A stretch of DNA of 64,000 nt, from NCBI RefSeq assembly GCF_015689195.1, contig NZ_CP065044.1:4092001-4156000 (forward strand), in the 5' to 3' direction. Within the stretch, counting starts at the first letter, position 1. The number at the start of each line of letters is the position of its first letter. Shown here piece after piece: positions 45,091 to 55,487 of the stretch. This DNA comes from Pectobacterium aroidearum (lineage in GTDB: Bacteria; Pseudomonadota; Gammaproteobacteria; Enterobacterales; Enterobacteriaceae). Made by a program: the position numbers and the translations under genes. The notes under the pieces are model-generated. The model saw only the letters and a program-made list of their open reading frames with translations, was not told the origin of the DNA and did not search any database.

Positions 45091-46189
45091 TTATAACCCC
45101 GCTTTTAAACTTGCTTCAATAAATTTGTCCAGATCGCCATCCAGTACGGCCTGAGTGTTACGTGTTTCCACTCCGGTACGTAAGTCTTTGATGCGCGAAT
45201 CATCCAGAACATAGGAACGAATCTGGCTGCCCCAGCCGATATCAGATTTGTTGTCTTCCATCGCCTGTTTCTCAGCATTTTTCTTTTGCATCTCAAACTC
45301 GTACAGCTTGGCTTTCAGCTGTTTCATCGCCTGATCTTTGTTTTTATGCTGAGAACGATCGTTCTGACACTGCGTGACAATACCGGTAGGCATGTGGGTA
45401 ATACGCACCGCAGATTCTGTCCGGTTAACGTGCTGACCACCCGCACCGGATGCGCGGTAAACGTCAATACGCAGGTCTGCCGGATTGATTTCGATATCGA
45501 TATCGTCCTCAACTTCCGGGTAAACGAACGCGGAGCTAAATGAGGTATGGCGGCGGCCGCCGGAATCGAACGGGCTCTTACGTACCAGACGGTGCACGCC
45601 GGTTTCGGTGCGCAGCCAGCCAAATGCATAGTCACCGATGATCTTGATGGTGGCGGATTTCGTACCAGCCACGTCACCGTCTGACTCTTCAATAATTTCG
45701 GTTTTAAACCCTTTGGCTTCCGCCCAACGCAGGTACATACGCACCAGCATGCTGGCCCAGTCCTGCGCTTCCGTACCGCCAGAACCTGCCTGAATATCCA
45801 GGTAACAATCCGCACTGTCGTACTGGCCGGAGAACATGCGACGGAATTCGAGCTGGCCTAATTTATTTTCCAGCGCGTCCAGTTCTACCGTGGTGTCATT
45901 GAACGTATCTTCGTCGTCTTCTTCCACCGCGAGCTCAAGCAGACCGGCTACATCTTCCAGACCCTGAGTCAGTTGATCGATGGTATCTACGATGGCTTCC
46001 AGCGAGGAGCGCTCTTTTCCCAATGCCTGAGCACGTTCAGGCTCATTCCAGACATCAGGCTGCTCCAGTTCGGCGTTTACTTCTTCGAGGCGTTCTTTCT
46101 TGGCATCATAGTCAAAGATACCCCCTAAGAACGGCACTACGTTCAGACAGATCCTGAATGCGGTTTTTTACCGGATTAATTTCAAACAT
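45091..46189 (-). CDS. prfB: Peptide chain release factor 2, programmed +1 frameshift
   Basis: RF2 reads UGA and UAA stops. The gene starts at 46189 ([14 protein letters not shown]) and runs 25 codons to an in-frame TGA at 46114-46112. Reading continues in the +1 frame from 46113 to the stop at 45091, giving 365 residues, exactly the E. coli length. The tripeptide SPF that reads UGA appears as the usual [12 protein letters not shown]-adjacent segment, and the GGQ motif ([16 protein letters not shown]) for peptide release is intact. A frame beginning at 46137 is an artefact of the shift. Confidence 0.97.
46111..46126 (-). promoter_or_regulatory. prfB frameshift site
   Basis: The minus strand reads AGGGGGTATCTTTGAC: an internal Shine-Dalgarno sequence, a 3-base spacer, the slippery CTT and stop TGA followed by C. 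This is the classical autoregulatory signal; low RF2 lets the ribosome slip to the +1 frame. Confidence 0.97.
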
Positions 46190-46303
46190 GATTTTTTATA
46201 TTCTTACGTTAAGTCGTTGACAACGGAATGGTGTAACCCGCCATTCTAGCGGATAAAAGGCCCATTTTATAGACTTTCTGCCCGCGGTATTCAGTTCACA
46301 CGG

Positions 46304-48064
46304 CTAGCGCGGCCACAGATGTTGAATCAACAATTGCACCGAACGTTTACCGCGAAACTCGTTAATATCCAGCCGGTACACGATTTCCACTTCTTTGATA
46401 CTCGGATCCGGCCAGATGCTGGTATCAACATTAAACGCGATGCCATCCAACAACGGCACCTGCCCTGTCGTGCCGACCGGTTCAAACATCGCTTTTAAAT
46501 GACGTTCTTTGAGTAGACGGGGTTGCAGAATCCGAAAGCGCCCATCAAATGTCGGCTCAGGGAATGACTGGCCCCACGGCCCCGCATAACGCAGCATTTC
46601 TGCTGTTGAGAGCAGATCCAGTTCCGGCAGTACCAGTTCACCGTCGGACCAGACGACGCCTTCCAGTTGAGACGGATCGAGCCATTCGCCAACCAGCTCG
46701 CCGAAGCGCTGACGGAAATCCTCGAACCGATCTTCGTGCAGAGATAATCCTGCCGCCATCGCATGTCCGCCGAATTTTTCCATCATACCGGGATACAGCG
46801 TATCCAGCCGTTCCAGCGCATCGCGCAGATGCAAACCCGCAATGGAGCGCCCTGACCCTTTCAGCATGCCGTCGCCCGCAGGCGCAAAGGCAATCACCGG
46901 GCGATGAAAACGCTCTTTAATACGCGACGCCAGAATACCGACAACGCCCTGATGCCACTCCGGGTGGTACATCGCCAGCCCGTATGGTAACTCAGTACGG
47001 GTGCGTTCCAGCGATTCGCACAGATGCAGCGCTTCTGCCTGCATTCCCTGCTCAATGTCCCGCCTGTCCTGATTCATGTCATTCAGTTCGTTGGCAAGGA
47101 TGCGCGCTTGTACGATGTCATCGCTGAGCAGTAATTCGACGCCGATCTTCATGTCGTGTAGTCGACCGGCGGCGTTCAGCCGTGGGCCTAACGCAAAGCC
47201 TAAATCGCTGGAGACCAGTTGGCTGGCATCGCGGTTCGCCACTTCCAGCAGCGCCCGAATACCCGGACGACATTCGCCCGCACGAATGCGGTTCAGCCCC
47301 TGCGCCACCAGAATTCGGTTATTGGCATCCAGCGGTACGACGTCTGCGACCGTGCCCAGCGCCACCAAATCCAGTAATTCGGTGAGATTCGGTTTCACCA
47401 GCCCCTGTTGCGTAAACAAGGGTTGCGTAAACCAGTCACTATCACGCAGGCGCACGAACAGCGCCATCATCAGATAAAACGCGACACCTACGCCCGCCAG
47501 CGCCTTAGAGGGAAACTGGCAGTCAGGCAGATTGGGGTTAATCATGGCGTCGGCGTCAGGCAATATTTCGCCCGGCAGGTGGTGATCGGTCACCAGCACG
47601 GTGATACCACGGCGATGCGCATCCTCGACGCCCGCGTGAGAAGAGATTCCGTTATCCACGGTCACAATCACTTCTGCACCTAGTGCAGCAGCCTGCGCCA
47701 CGACTTCCGGACTGAGCCCGTAACCGTCTTCAAAACGGTTAGGCACCAGATATTTCACGTTCACGCAGCCCATGCTGCGCAGCGCTAATACAGTAAGCGC
47801 AGTGCTGGTAGCGCCGTCGGCATCAAAATCGCCAACGATGACAATACAGCGCTTCTCAGCCAGCATTTTTTGCAGCAGGTCGACCGCGTTATCAATTCCA
47901 CTTAGTAACCGGTAATTGAGTAAACCACTCAGGCTACGTTCCAGCTCCTGAGCCGCTTTAACGCCACGCTGCGCATAGAGGCGACGCAGCAAAGGCGGAA
48001 GGGTGTCAGGTAAATCAATGTCCTCCGCCAGCGGACGCCGACGGAGTTGGGTAATCATATCCAC
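46304..48064 (-). CDS. recJ: Single-stranded-DNA-specific exonuclease RecJ
   Basis: The 586-residue 5'-3' exonuclease acts in recombination and mismatch repair. DHH-family motifs are intact: VGDFDADGATSTAL, VTDHHLPG and the DHHA1-region glycine motif SGRSIAGLHLRDAL with KFGGHAMAAGLSL. It starts 6 bp after the dsbC stop. Length matches E. coli RecJ closely. Confidence 0.97.
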   Translation of the reverse strand: MDMITQLRRRPLAEDIDLPDTLPPLLRRLYAQRGVKAAQELERSLSGLLNYRLLSGIDNAVDLLQKMLAEKRCIVIVGDFDADGATSTALTVLALRSMGCVNVKYLVPNRFEDGYGLSPEVVAQAAALGAEVIVTVDNGISSHAGVEDAHRRGITVLVTDHHLPGEILPDADAMINPNLPDCQFPSKALAGVGVAFYLMMALFVRLRDSDWFTQPLFTQQGLVKPNLTELLDLVALGTVADVVPLDANNRILVAQGLNRIRAGECRPGIRALLEVANRDASQLVSSDLGFALGPRLNAAGRLHDMKIGVELLLSDDIVQARILANELNDMNQDRRDIEQGMQAEALHLCESLERTRTELPYGLAMYHPEWHQGVVGILASRIKERFHRPVIAFAPAGDGMLKGSGRSIAGLHLRDALERLDTLYPGMMEKFGGHAMAAGLSLHEDRFEDFRQRFGELVGEWLDPSQLEGVVWSDGELVLPELDLLSTAEMLRYAGPWGQSFPEPTFDGRFRILQPRLLKERHLKAMFEPVGTTGQVPLLDGIAFNVDTSIWPDPSIKEVEIVYRLDINEFRGKRSVQLLIQHLWPR

Positions 48065-48070
48065 GTAGCA

Positions 48071-48787
48071 TTAACCGCCGGTTTTCTTCGAGGCTTTATG
48101 TGCTTCCAGCATCGCCAGCATTTCTTTTGGCCCTTGGTATCCCGGCACGACCATACCGTCTTGCAGCACGATAGCAGGAGTGCCCTGCACGCCAAATTGG
48201 ATGCCCAGTTGGTAATGTGCGGCGATATCGGTTTTGCACGTTGCTGGCGAGATCGCGTCGCCCTTCATCGCGCTATCAAACGCTTTATTACGATCGGCCA
48301 CGCACCAGATAGACTGCATATCTTTTGCTGCTGGCGATTTCATGCCCTGACGCGGGAAGGCCAGATAACGCACGGTAATGCCCAGCGCGTTGTAATCTTT
48401 CATCTGTTCATGCAGTTTGTGGCAATAGCCGCAGGTGATGTCAGTGAAAACAGTAATAACGTGTTTTTCCTGCGCGGCTTTATAAACAATCATTTGTTCC
48501 TGTAGCGCATCCATCTTGCCGATCAGGATTTTATTGGTGGTGTTGACCGGCATGGTGCCGCTCACGTCATAAAGCGGGCCTTGCAGCAAATGCTTGCCGT
48601 CTTCGCTGATATACAGCACGCCACTATCGGTAATGACGGTTTTCATACCCGCCATCGGCGAAGGCAGGATTTCCGCCCCCTGCATATCCAGACGCGTCAA
48701 CGTCTGTTTGATCGCGGCATCATCGGCGTGAGCAAAGTTGGTTGCCGTCGCTACTAGTAAAGAAAGCAGTAATAACCCTTTTTTCAT
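48071..48787 (-). CDS. dsbC: Thiol:disulfide isomerase DsbC
   Basis: This periplasmic isomerase corrects wrong disulfides. The 238-residue precursor has a signal peptide of about 20 residues (MKKGLLLLSLLVATATNFAHA), an N-terminal dimerisation domain and a thioredoxin domain with active site CGYC (DITCGYCHKLHEQ). A longer frame reaches 48841; the ATG at 48787 gives a proper signal peptide and has AGGA upstream. Confidence 0.96.
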   Translation of the reverse strand: MKKGLLLLSLLVATATNFAHADDAAIKQTLTRLDMQGAEILPSPMAGMKTVITDSGVLYISEDGKHLLQGPLYDVSGTMPVNTTNKILIGKMDALQEQMIVYKAAQEKHVITVFTDITCGYCHKLHEQMKDYNALGITVRYLAFPRQGMKSPAAKDMQSIWCVADRNKAFDSAMKGDAISPATCKTDIAAHYQLGIQFGVQGTPAIVLQDGMVVPGYQGPKEMLAMLEAHKASKKTGG

Positions 48788-48912
48788 TTCATCAATCCTG
48801 TTTGTGTCGCAACGCCATGGTGAATACGTCGCTCGTAGCAATACGCCAAGGTGGTTGGCGAGAGGCCCCGCCAGTCAGATAACATCCTGTTACTCTGTCT
48901 ACTTACTCTATG

Positions 48913-49812
48913 CTATGCGCGCGGATGGTGCTGCTGGTGAAGCTGTTTCAGCCGCTCCGTCGCCACATGGGTGTAAATCTGCGTCGTGGAAAGATCGCTG
49001 TGCCCCAAGAGCATCTGTACGACCCGTAAATCCGCGCCGTGGTTCAATAAATGGGTAGCAAACGCGTGGCGCAAGACGTGCGGTGAGAGCTTTTCGCTGT
49101 CGATGGACGCCAGTACCGCATAATACTTGATACGGTGCCAGAACGTCTGGCGCGTCATTTGCCGTGCTCGATTGCTGGGAAACAGCACATCGAGCGTTTG
49201 CCCATTCAGCAGCCACGGGCGACCATGTTCCAGATAATACTCGATCCAGTACACCGCTTCTTCACCGAGCGGCACCAATCGTTCTTTATTGCCTTTTCCC
49301 AGCACGCGAACCACGCCCTGCCGCAGGCTGACATCGCTCATCGTCAAACCGACCAGCTCAGAAACACGCAGCCCCGTCGCATACAATACCTCAAGCATGG
49401 CCTTATCGCGTAATTCCAGCGGCTGTTCAATGCTTGGTGCGTTAAGCAACGCATCAACCTGCGCCTCGCTCAAATCTTTGGGTAGACGCTGCGGCAGTTT
49501 CGGGGAGGATAGCACCGCACTGGGATCGTCGCTGCGCAGCTTTTCCCGATAAAGGTACTGGAAGAAGCGACGCATCGCGCTCAACAAACGGGCCGAACTG
49601 GTCGCCTTGTAGCCGCCATCAACCCTATCGGCGAGAAACGCCTGAAGATCGAGCGCCTGCGCCTGCAATAAGTCGTTATCATGATGTGCAAGCCATTCCG
49701 CAAGCGTTCGCAGATCCAACCGATAAGACGCCAGCGTATTCTCGGCCAGATTTCTTTCCAGCCACAGCGCATCGAGAAACTGTTCGATAAGCGCCTGATC
49801 GTGTTCTTGCAT
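48913..49812 (-). CDS. xerD: Site-specific tyrosine recombinase XerD
   Basis: With XerC it resolves chromosome dimers at dif. The 299-residue product has the N-terminal SAM-like DNA-binding domain and the catalytic domain with the R-K-H-x-x-R-H-Y set visible in ATGLRVSELVG, GKGNKERLVPLG, LSPHVLRHAFATHLL and LGHSDLSTTQIYTHV. The ATG at 49812 has AGGAAGGA at ideal spacing; a GTG 18 bp upstream is less likely. Confidence 0.97.
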   Translation of the reverse strand: MQEHDQALIEQFLDALWLERNLAENTLASYRLDLRTLAEWLAHHDNDLLQAQALDLQAFLADRVDGGYKATSSARLLSAMRRFFQYLYREKLRSDDPSAVLSSPKLPQRLPKDLSEAQVDALLNAPSIEQPLELRDKAMLEVLYATGLRVSELVGLTMSDVSLRQGVVRVLGKGNKERLVPLGEEAVYWIEYYLEHGRPWLLNGQTLDVLFPSNRARQMTRQTFWHRIKYYAVLASIDSEKLSPHVLRHAFATHLLNHGADLRVVQMLLGHSDLSTTQIYTHVATERLKQLHQQHHPRA

Positions 49813-50123
49813 CGCGGTGTCCTTCCTCACTGATTGGCAATATTATGCCGATGAAGCGGCGACTTTACACCTTCATCAAGACCGTATTCTCTCGCAGCCA
49901 GAATTGTGCGCGTTCTCACATATCCCGCGAACATCAACATCGCCATAACATTCTCCGGCAAAAATAAGGCTGTGGCACATTATATTTTATGTATTGAGAA
50001 TATATCGGAACAGGCTCCTTGAAGCCGCGTGCCGACTGGCATTGCCCTTACTTAATCAACGTTGAAAAGCCGATTTTTCTGTGCGTAGAATGGTCGTTCG
50101 TGTTGTTAAAATAAAGAAACATT
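49813..50123. other. Divergent gap between xerD and yhjE
   Basis: This 311-bp stretch must hold both promoters. I see no operator, RNA gene or repeat in it. Confidence 0.5.
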
Positions 50124-51452
50124 ATGCAAGCCACCACCATCACTCCCACGCTCGATGCCGAAGCGGAAGCGCCACCCGTAAACTCACGCAACAAAGTGAT
50201 TGTTGCGTCGCTGATTGGCACCGCCATCGAATTTTTCGATTTTTATATCTATGCCACTGCCGCGGTGCTAGTTTTCCCGCACATTTTCTTCCCGCAGGGC
50301 GATCCGACTGCCGCAACGCTACAGTCGTTGGCCACCTTTGCGATTGCCTTTGTAGCCCGCCCTATTGGCTCGGCGGTGTTCGGTCACTTCGGCGACCGTG
50401 TCGGACGTAAAGTCACGCTGGTCGCTTCTCTGCTGACCATGGGGATTTCAACCGTTCTGATTGGACTGTTACCGACCTACGAAACCATTGGTATTTTTGC
50501 ACCAATTCTTCTGGCACTGGCACGCTTCGGTCAGGGTCTGGGACTGGGCGGTGAATGGGGTGGCGCGGCGCTGCTAGCGACGGAGAATGCCCCATCCCAT
50601 AAACGTGCGCTGTATGGGTCGTTCCCCCAGCTTGGCGCACCGATTGGCTTCTTCTTCGCAAACGGCACCTTCCTGCTGTTATCCTGGCTGCTGACGGAAG
50701 AGCAGTTCATGAGTTGGGGCTGGCGCGTACCGTTCGTCGCATCCGCCGCGCTGGTGCTGGTTGGCCTGTATGTTCGTATCTCTCTGCATGAAGCCCCGGT
50801 CTTTACCAAAGCGGTCAAAGCTGGCAAACAGGTGCGTATGCCGCTGGGAACGTTGCTTAGCAAACATATGAAAGTCACGATCCTCGGCACCTTCATCATG
50901 CTGGCGACCTACACGCTGTTCTACATCATGACCGTTTATTCCATGACGTACGGCACTTCGCCTGTGCCTAAAGGGCTTGGCTTCTCACGTAACAGTTTCC
51001 TGTTGATGCTGATGATCGCGGTGATCGGCTTTGGTCTGATGGTGCCGGTTGCAGGCTATCTGGCAGATGCCTTTGGCCGCCGTAAGACCATGATTACCAT
51101 TACTTGCCTCATGATCGTCTTTGCCATGCTGTTCCCTTATATGCTTGGTTCAGGCAATCAGGCGCTGGTGATGGGCTTCCTGGTGCTGGGTCTGAGTATC
51201 ATGGGACTGACGTTCGGCCCGATGGGTGCCTTGCTGCCAGAGCTGTTTCCGACAGAAGTACGCTACACCGGCGCGTCATTCTCCTATAACGTCTCGTCGA
51301 TTCTGGGTGCATCAGTCGCACCGTACATCGCAGCGTGGTTGACGGCCAACTACGGCCTGTTCTACGTCGGCGTTTATCTGGCGGCCATGGCGTCACTGAC
51401 GCTGATTGCGCTGCTGGCGACCAGAGAAACACGTCACCAGTCTTTGGGATAA
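50124..51452 (+). CDS. yhjE: MFS metabolite transporter, YhjE-like
   Basis: The 442-residue permease of the metabolite:H+ symporter subfamily of MFS has 12 hydrophobic segments. Typical stretches are VASLIGTAIEFFDFYIYATAA at the start, the loop FGDRVGRK and ALLATENAP. It is very similar to E. coli YhjE, whose substrate is not established. In E. coli xerD is next to fldB; here this gene lies between them. Confidence 0.9.
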   Translation: MQATTITPTLDAEAEAPPVNSRNKVIVASLIGTAIEFFDFYIYATAAVLVFPHIFFPQGDPTAATLQSLATFAIAFVARPIGSAVFGHFGDRVGRKVTLVASLLTMGISTVLIGLLPTYETIGIFAPILLALARFGQGLGLGGEWGGAALLATENAPSHKRALYGSFPQLGAPIGFFFANGTFLLLSWLLTEEQFMSWGWRVPFVASAALVLVGLYVRISLHEAPVFTKAVKAGKQVRMPLGTLLSKHMKVTILGTFIMLATYTLFYIMTVYSMTYGTSPVPKGLGFSRNSFLLMLMIAVIGFGLMVPVAGYLADAFGRRKTMITITCLMIVFAMLFPYMLGSGNQALVMGFLVLGLSIMGLTFGPMGALLPELFPTEVRYTGASFSYNVSSILGASVAPYIAAWLTANYGLFYVGVYLAAMASLTLIALLATRETRHQSLG

Positions 51453-51462
51453 ATGTCCCTTC

Positions 51463-51484
51463 AGTGAGGGCCACGGCCCTCACT
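51463..51484 (+). terminator. Terminator-like hairpin after yhjE
   Basis: AGTGAGGGC and GCCCTCACT form a perfect 9-bp stem with loop CACG, 10 bp after the yhjE stop. The T-tract that follows is short (CACCTTTCCTT). Confidence 0.65.
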
Positions 51485-51614
51485 GCACCTTTCCTTACGC
51501 CAGTTCTCCTTTTAGAATACCGACATCCGGCGGCATCATTCGCCTGTCACATACTCTCTGTGACCTAAAGCGAACACGCTCTTCTTGATAAAAATTGTTT
51601 ATAAAGAACTGAAT

Positions 51615-52133
51615 ATGAAAATCGGTCTGTTTTACGGCTCAAGCACCTGCTACACCGAAATGGCGGCGGAAAAAATTCGCGACATTCTGGGCGAAGAACT
51701 GGTGGATCTGCACAACCTTAAGGATGTCGAACCTCAACGTATGGAAGACTACAGTACGCTGATTCTCGGCATCCCAACCTGGGATTTCGGTGAGATTCAG
51801 GAAGACTGGGAGAACATCTGGGGTCAATTAGCGACGCTAAACCTCAAAGGAAAAGTCGTGGCGCTCTACGGTATGGGCGACCAGCTTGGTTACAGCGAAT
51901 GGTTCCTTGATGCGTTGGGCATGCTACATGACCAACTGCTGCCGCTGGGTGTCACATTCGTTGGATACTGGCCGACAGAAGGCTATGACTTCATCAGTCC
52001 AAAACCGCTGGCCGCTGACGGTAAACACTTTGTCGGGCTGGCGCTGGACGAAGTGAACCAATACGATCTCAGCGATGAACGGTTAGAGCAGTGGTGCGAA
52101 CAGATCCTGCAAGAAATGGCGTCACTACTGTAA
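51615..52133 (+). CDS. fldB: Flavodoxin FldB
   Basis: This is a small FMN electron carrier. The 172-residue product begins [16 protein letters not shown], containing the phosphate-binding loop, and carries the FMN-flanking segments [15 protein letters not shown] and [13 protein letters not shown]. Close similarity to E. coli FldB separates it from FldA. A longer frame begins at 51585, but this ATG matches the family start. It is followed 28 bp later by a lipoprotein gene. Confidence 0.95.
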   Translation: MKIGLFYGSSTCYTEMAAEKIRDILGEELVDLHNLKDVEPQRMEDYSTLILGIPTWDFGEIQEDWENIWGQLATLNLKGKVVALYGMGDQLGYSEWFLDALGMLHDQLLPLGVTFVGYWPTEGYDFISPKPLAADGKHFVGLALDEVNQYDLSDERLEQWCEQILQEMASLL

Positions 52134-52161
52134 ACAGTAAGACTCAACAGAGGTAAGCACG

Positions 52162-52485
52162 ATGAAAATGTTACTCATAGCGGTCGCAGGATTGTTGCTT
52201 GCCGGTTGTGCTCAAACAGATACGCAGGAATACGCCAGAAATCTGGGCGGTAAATGCGATGTGCCGCAATATTACGCTATCGATTTCTCAAGGTTTGATG
52301 AAACTGCGCAGCAAATCGCGCACGCAACGGGCTGTGGCATCATCACCGATACCACGCTGACTGGCGCGATTAAGCCGCATCCCGTCAAAGGCTATCTGAC
52401 CAGACGGGAAGCGGTGTTTATGGCGATTCAGGGAACGTCGTTGAAGGTGACCCAGCAGGAACCGGATACGATTACCGTTGAGTAA
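52162..52485 (+). CDS. STN-domain lipoprotein
   Basis: The 107-residue protein has a lipoprotein signal ending LLLAGC. The mature part resembles the STN (secretin/TonB short N-terminal) domain: YYAIDFSRFDETAQQIAHATGCGIITD then LTRREAVFMAIQGTSLKVTQQEPDTITV. Such domains are normally the front part of TonB receptors or secretins; here it stands alone. AGAGG lies 8 bp before the ATG. Function is unknown. It may be cotranscribed with fldB. Confidence 0.75.
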   Translation: MKMLLIAVAGLLLAGCAQTDTQEYARNLGGKCDVPQYYAIDFSRFDETAQQIAHATGCGIITDTTLTGAIKPHPVKGYLTRREAVFMAIQGTSLKVTQQEPDTITVE

Positions 52486-52493
52486 TACGTTCA

Positions 52494-52514
52494 CGGATAC
52501 CTTACCGGTATCCG
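52494..52514. terminator. Hairpin between the convergent STN and rlmF genes
   Basis: CGGATACC and GGTATCCG form an 8-bp stem with loop TTACC between two convergent stops. No T-run is present on either side, so termination strength is doubtful. Confidence 0.45.
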
Positions 52515-52530
52515 CATCCGTTGAAGTGGC

Positions 52531-53466
52531 TTAGCGCTTTTGTAACCAGCGGGTACGCGCGGCGGTATCAAGGAAACTCCACGCAACAAAGCGGCTTTGC
52601 TTCTGGCCTTGCGCCATATCAATGGTTCTGACCTTTTCCGCGTCAACCGCTTCCAGCGCGCGATAAATCTCCGGCAGGTTCTCTTTGCGTGACACCAGCG
52701 ACGTAAACCACAGGCACTGGCGGGCAAAACCGGCACTCTCCTTGATCATCTGGCCAATGAAAGCTGACTCGCCGCCCTCACACCACAGCTCATCCTGCTG
52801 GCCGCCAAAATTCAGCGGTGAGCGTTTATCCAGCCCCAGGTTATGCAGTTTGCGCTGCGATCCCTGACGCGCATCCTCAGCGGAGGCGTGGAATGGCGGA
52901 TTACACATGACCGCATCAAACGTCTCGTTCTTGTGAATAATCCCTGCGAGTATCGCTGTGCTGCTTTTCTGACGGCGCAGGCGAATCGCTCGGTTCAAAC
53001 CGGGATTAGCCTCAATCGTCTGGTTGGCCGCTTTCATCGCTATCGGATTAATTTCGCTGCCGGTAAAACGCCAGCCGTATTCACGATACCCAATCAGCGG
53101 ATAAATGCAGTTGGCGCCGCAGCCGATATCCAGCACGGACGCCTCTCGCGGCACCACCGAGTGGTTATCTTCCGCCAGCAAATCAGCCAGATGGTGAATG
53201 TAGTCGGCACGGCCAGGAATCGGTGGGCACAAAAAGCCGTCTGGAATTTCCCAATGTTCAATCTGATAAAAATGCTGTAACAGCGCCTGATTCAGCGTTT
53301 TCACCGCTTCGGGATTAGCAAAATCCACTGACTCATCGCCGTAGGCGTTCACCGTGACAAACGGGACAAGCGCGGGATAGCTCTGTTTGAGCGTGGGAAA
53401 ATCATAACGGTCGCGATGGCGATTACGAGGATGCAGACCATTTTTTTGCACTGCGGGCTTAGTCAT
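52531..53466 (-). CDS. rlmF: 23S rRNA (adenine-1618-N6)-methyltransferase
   Basis: The 311-residue SAM-dependent enzyme methylates A1618 of 23S rRNA. Evidence is the start region [15 protein letters not shown], the SAM loop [15 protein letters not shown] and the catalytic motif NPPFHAS for N6-adenine methylation. It closely follows E. coli YbiN/RlmF. Confidence 0.93.
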   Translation of the reverse strand: MTKPAVQKNGLHPRNRHRDRYDFPTLKQSYPALVPFVTVNAYGDESVDFANPEAVKTLNQALLQHFYQIEHWEIPDGFLCPPIPGRADYIHHLADLLAEDNHSVVPREASVLDIGCGANCIYPLIGYREYGWRFTGSEINPIAMKAANQTIEANPGLNRAIRLRRQKSSTAILAGIIHKNETFDAVMCNPPFHASAEDARQGSQRKLHNLGLDKRSPLNFGGQQDELWCEGGESAFIGQMIKESAGFARQCLWFTSLVSRKENLPEIYRALEAVDAEKVRTIDMAQGQKQSRFVAWSFLDTAARTRWLQKR

Positions 53467-53535
53467 CAGTTATATCCAATCAATTTCAAAGTACGGCCAG
53501 ACGATGACCCAATAAAGCCTATGTTCAACACACCG

Positions 53536-53949
53536 CTATCTCGCCCAGTTTTTCTGCTGCAAAAGAAGCTGACGCAGATGACGCCATTCGTCATCGCCCA
53601 TGCTGTCCGATGCCAGCCACAGCTGCTGTCTGTCTTTACCGTTCACTGCCTGCAATGACAGCAATACGCCATTTTTCAGCAACCACGGTCGTTTAACGAT
53701 CTGCCATTCCTGCTGCCGCCAGTTCAGGGTCGTTTCGCTGAGCAAAACGATTTCCCCCTGCCGGGATTTGATATTCCTTTGGCTACGGATAAAACCGAAC
53801 ATCACCATCGTGACCAGGCATAGCCACAGCCATGCATAGCCGTCCGGCCACGGCGCCAGAAGAATGAGCAATACTAATAGGCCATGCACAATCAATGAAA
53901 GCAGTTGCATACGCCAGGAAACGCGAAGATCACATTGCCACTGGGCCAC
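53536..53949 (-). CDS. ygfX: YgfX, membrane protein paired with SdhE
   Basis: The 137-residue protein has two membrane segments at about 15-52 and a soluble C-terminal domain. It is always found with SdhE (YgfY). In E. coli the pair has been described both as a toxin-antitoxin-like unit acting on cytoskeleton proteins (CptA/CptB) and as an SdhE-linked gene; the second view of SdhE is now better supported. It overlaps sdhE by 20 bp. Confidence 0.88.
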   Translation of the reverse strand: MAQWQCDLRVSWRMQLLSLIVHGLLVLLILLAPWPDGYAWLWLCLVTMVMFGFIRSQRNIKSRQGEIVLLSETTLNWRQQEWQIVKRPWLLKNGVLLSLQAVNGKDRQQLWLASDSMGDDEWRHLRQLLLQQKNWAR

Positions 53950-54196
53950 GATCTTTATTTCGCGTTTGAATAAGAGAAATCATGCGTTTCAGCTCTCCGT
54001 CTTTCGGCTCGCCGTGGTTCATCAGCCAGTTGAATAAATCGGGATCATCGCTTTGTAACAGGCGCACAAAGGTGCGCTTATCGCTGTCACTGAGTGTGTC
54101 GTAGTCATGCTCAAAAAACGGCATGATCGCGATATCCAACTCACGCATACCCCGGCGGCATGCCCAATGAATGCGTGATTTATTATCGATTTCCAT
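53930..54196 (-). CDS. sdhE: FAD assembly factor SdhE
   Basis: The 88-residue protein promotes covalent flavin attachment to succinate dehydrogenase and fumarate reductase. It contains the RGxxE signature RRGMRELD, expected to contact the flavoprotein. It is divergently encoded from ygfZ, as in E. coli. Confidence 0.95.
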   Translation of the reverse strand: MEIDNKSRIHWACRRGMRELDIAIMPFFEHDYDTLSDSDKRTFVRLLQSDDPDLFNWLMNHGEPKDGELKRMISLIQTRNKDRGPVAM

Positions 54197-54431
54197 GTTT
54201 CATGTCCACCTTGTTATCGCAACTTGCCGCTAGTGTACTCCGATTCCGGTAGCGGGTATCAACTAATAGTAACATTTTGACATAGTTTACCCGCGTGCGC
54301 CGTGCCGAGCGCGCCGATCGGTATCAGGATGTGCTATGCAATAACGCTGCGTGAATAACCACTTGCAAACCCTGAGCGCTCTTTTACCATTAAGCCATTC
54401 GGGTATCGCCCTTAGCGCAGGATTGTACTAT

Positions 54432-55433
54432 ATGGTTAACCAACATACGGCTCATCAGCTTCCTTTTGCATCACAACCCCCATTGGCTTCCGCTCAGTTG
54501 GCTCCCACGCTCATCTCGCTGGATGACTGGGCGCTGGCCACGATGGTCGGGCCGGATACCGTCAAATACCTTCAGGGACAGGTCACCGCAGATGTCAGCG
54601 CACTCGCTGACGATCGGCACATCCTTTGCGCCCACTGCGACGCGAAAGGGAAAATGTGGAGCAACCTGCGCCTGTTCCATCACGGCGAAGGCTTTGCTTT
54701 TATTGAACGTCGTAACCTACGTGACGCCCAACTTAGCGAACTGAAAAAATACGCCGTTTTCTCGAAAACCACCATCGCACCGGACGACAATGCTGTACTG
54801 CTTGGTGCGGCAGGGGCGGGCATCCGCGAACTGCTGGCCTCTGCATTTAGCCAGCTTCCAGACGCCGATCACCCTGTTGTTCAGCACGCAGGGGCAACCT
54901 TACTGCATTTTGCCCATCCCGCAGAACGTTTCCTGCTGGTGCTGTCTCCTGAACAAAGCGCTTCGCTGCTTGAGCAGCTCGGCGATAAAGTCAGCCTGAA
55001 TGACAGCCGCCAATGGTTGACGCTGGATATCGAAGCAGGTCAGCCCATCATTGACAGCGCAAACAGCGCGCAGTTCATCCCGCAAGCGACTAATTTACAG
55101 GCATTAAATGGGATTAGCTTCAGCAAAGGGTGCTATACCGGTCAGGAAATGGTCGCTCGGGCAAAATATCGTGGGGCGAACAAGCGTGCGCTTTACTGGC
55201 TGGCGGGTAAGGCCAATCAGGTGCCGCAAGCGGGGGACGATCTCGAATTGCAGCTCGGCGAGAATTGGCGTCGTACCGGTACGGTGTTGGCGGCTAGCCA
55301 ATTGCAGAACGGCGAGGTGTGGGTACAGGCGGTGCTGAATAACGATCTCACCGCAGAGAACGTCCTGCGCGTACGTGAAGATGCCGACAGCCAGATCACC
55401 GTTCAGCCTCTGCCGTATGAAATAACGGATTAA
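54432..55433 (+). CDS. ygfZ: Folate-binding Fe-S assembly protein YgfZ
   Basis: The 333-residue protein of the COG0354 family binds tetrahydrofolate and helps keep certain Fe-S enzymes active. The signature KGCYTGQE carries the conserved cysteine. A frame runs back to 54351, but the ATG at 54432 has AGGA upstream and gives the family length. It is followed by a hairpin shared with convergent trhA. Confidence 0.94.
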   Translation: MVNQHTAHQLPFASQPPLASAQLAPTLISLDDWALATMVGPDTVKYLQGQVTADVSALADDRHILCAHCDAKGKMWSNLRLFHHGEGFAFIERRNLRDAQLSELKKYAVFSKTTIAPDDNAVLLGAAGAGIRELLASAFSQLPDADHPVVQHAGATLLHFAHPAERFLLVLSPEQSASLLEQLGDKVSLNDSRQWLTLDIEAGQPIIDSANSAQFIPQATNLQALNGISFSKGCYTGQEMVARAKYRGANKRALYWLAGKANQVPQAGDDLELQLGENWRRTGTVLAASQLQNGEVWVQAVLNNDLTAENVLRVREDADSQITVQPLPYEITD

Positions 55434-55449
55434 TTCGGCGGGTGACATC

Positions 55450-55480
55450 GCGCATGAACCAAACGGGTTCATGCGCTTTA
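55450..55480 (+). terminator. Terminator between ygfZ and trhA
   Basis: GCGCATGAACC and GGTTCATGCGC form a perfect 11-bp stem with loop AAACG, then TTTAC. It lies 16 bp after ygfZ. Confidence 0.7.
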
Positions 55481-55487
55481 CACAGGC

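Noticed and set aside
46115-46137. Start of prfB at 46137
   Set aside because: That frame begins inside the frameshift region; the true start at 46189 and the AGGGGG-CTT-TGA-C signal restore the full 365-residue RF2.
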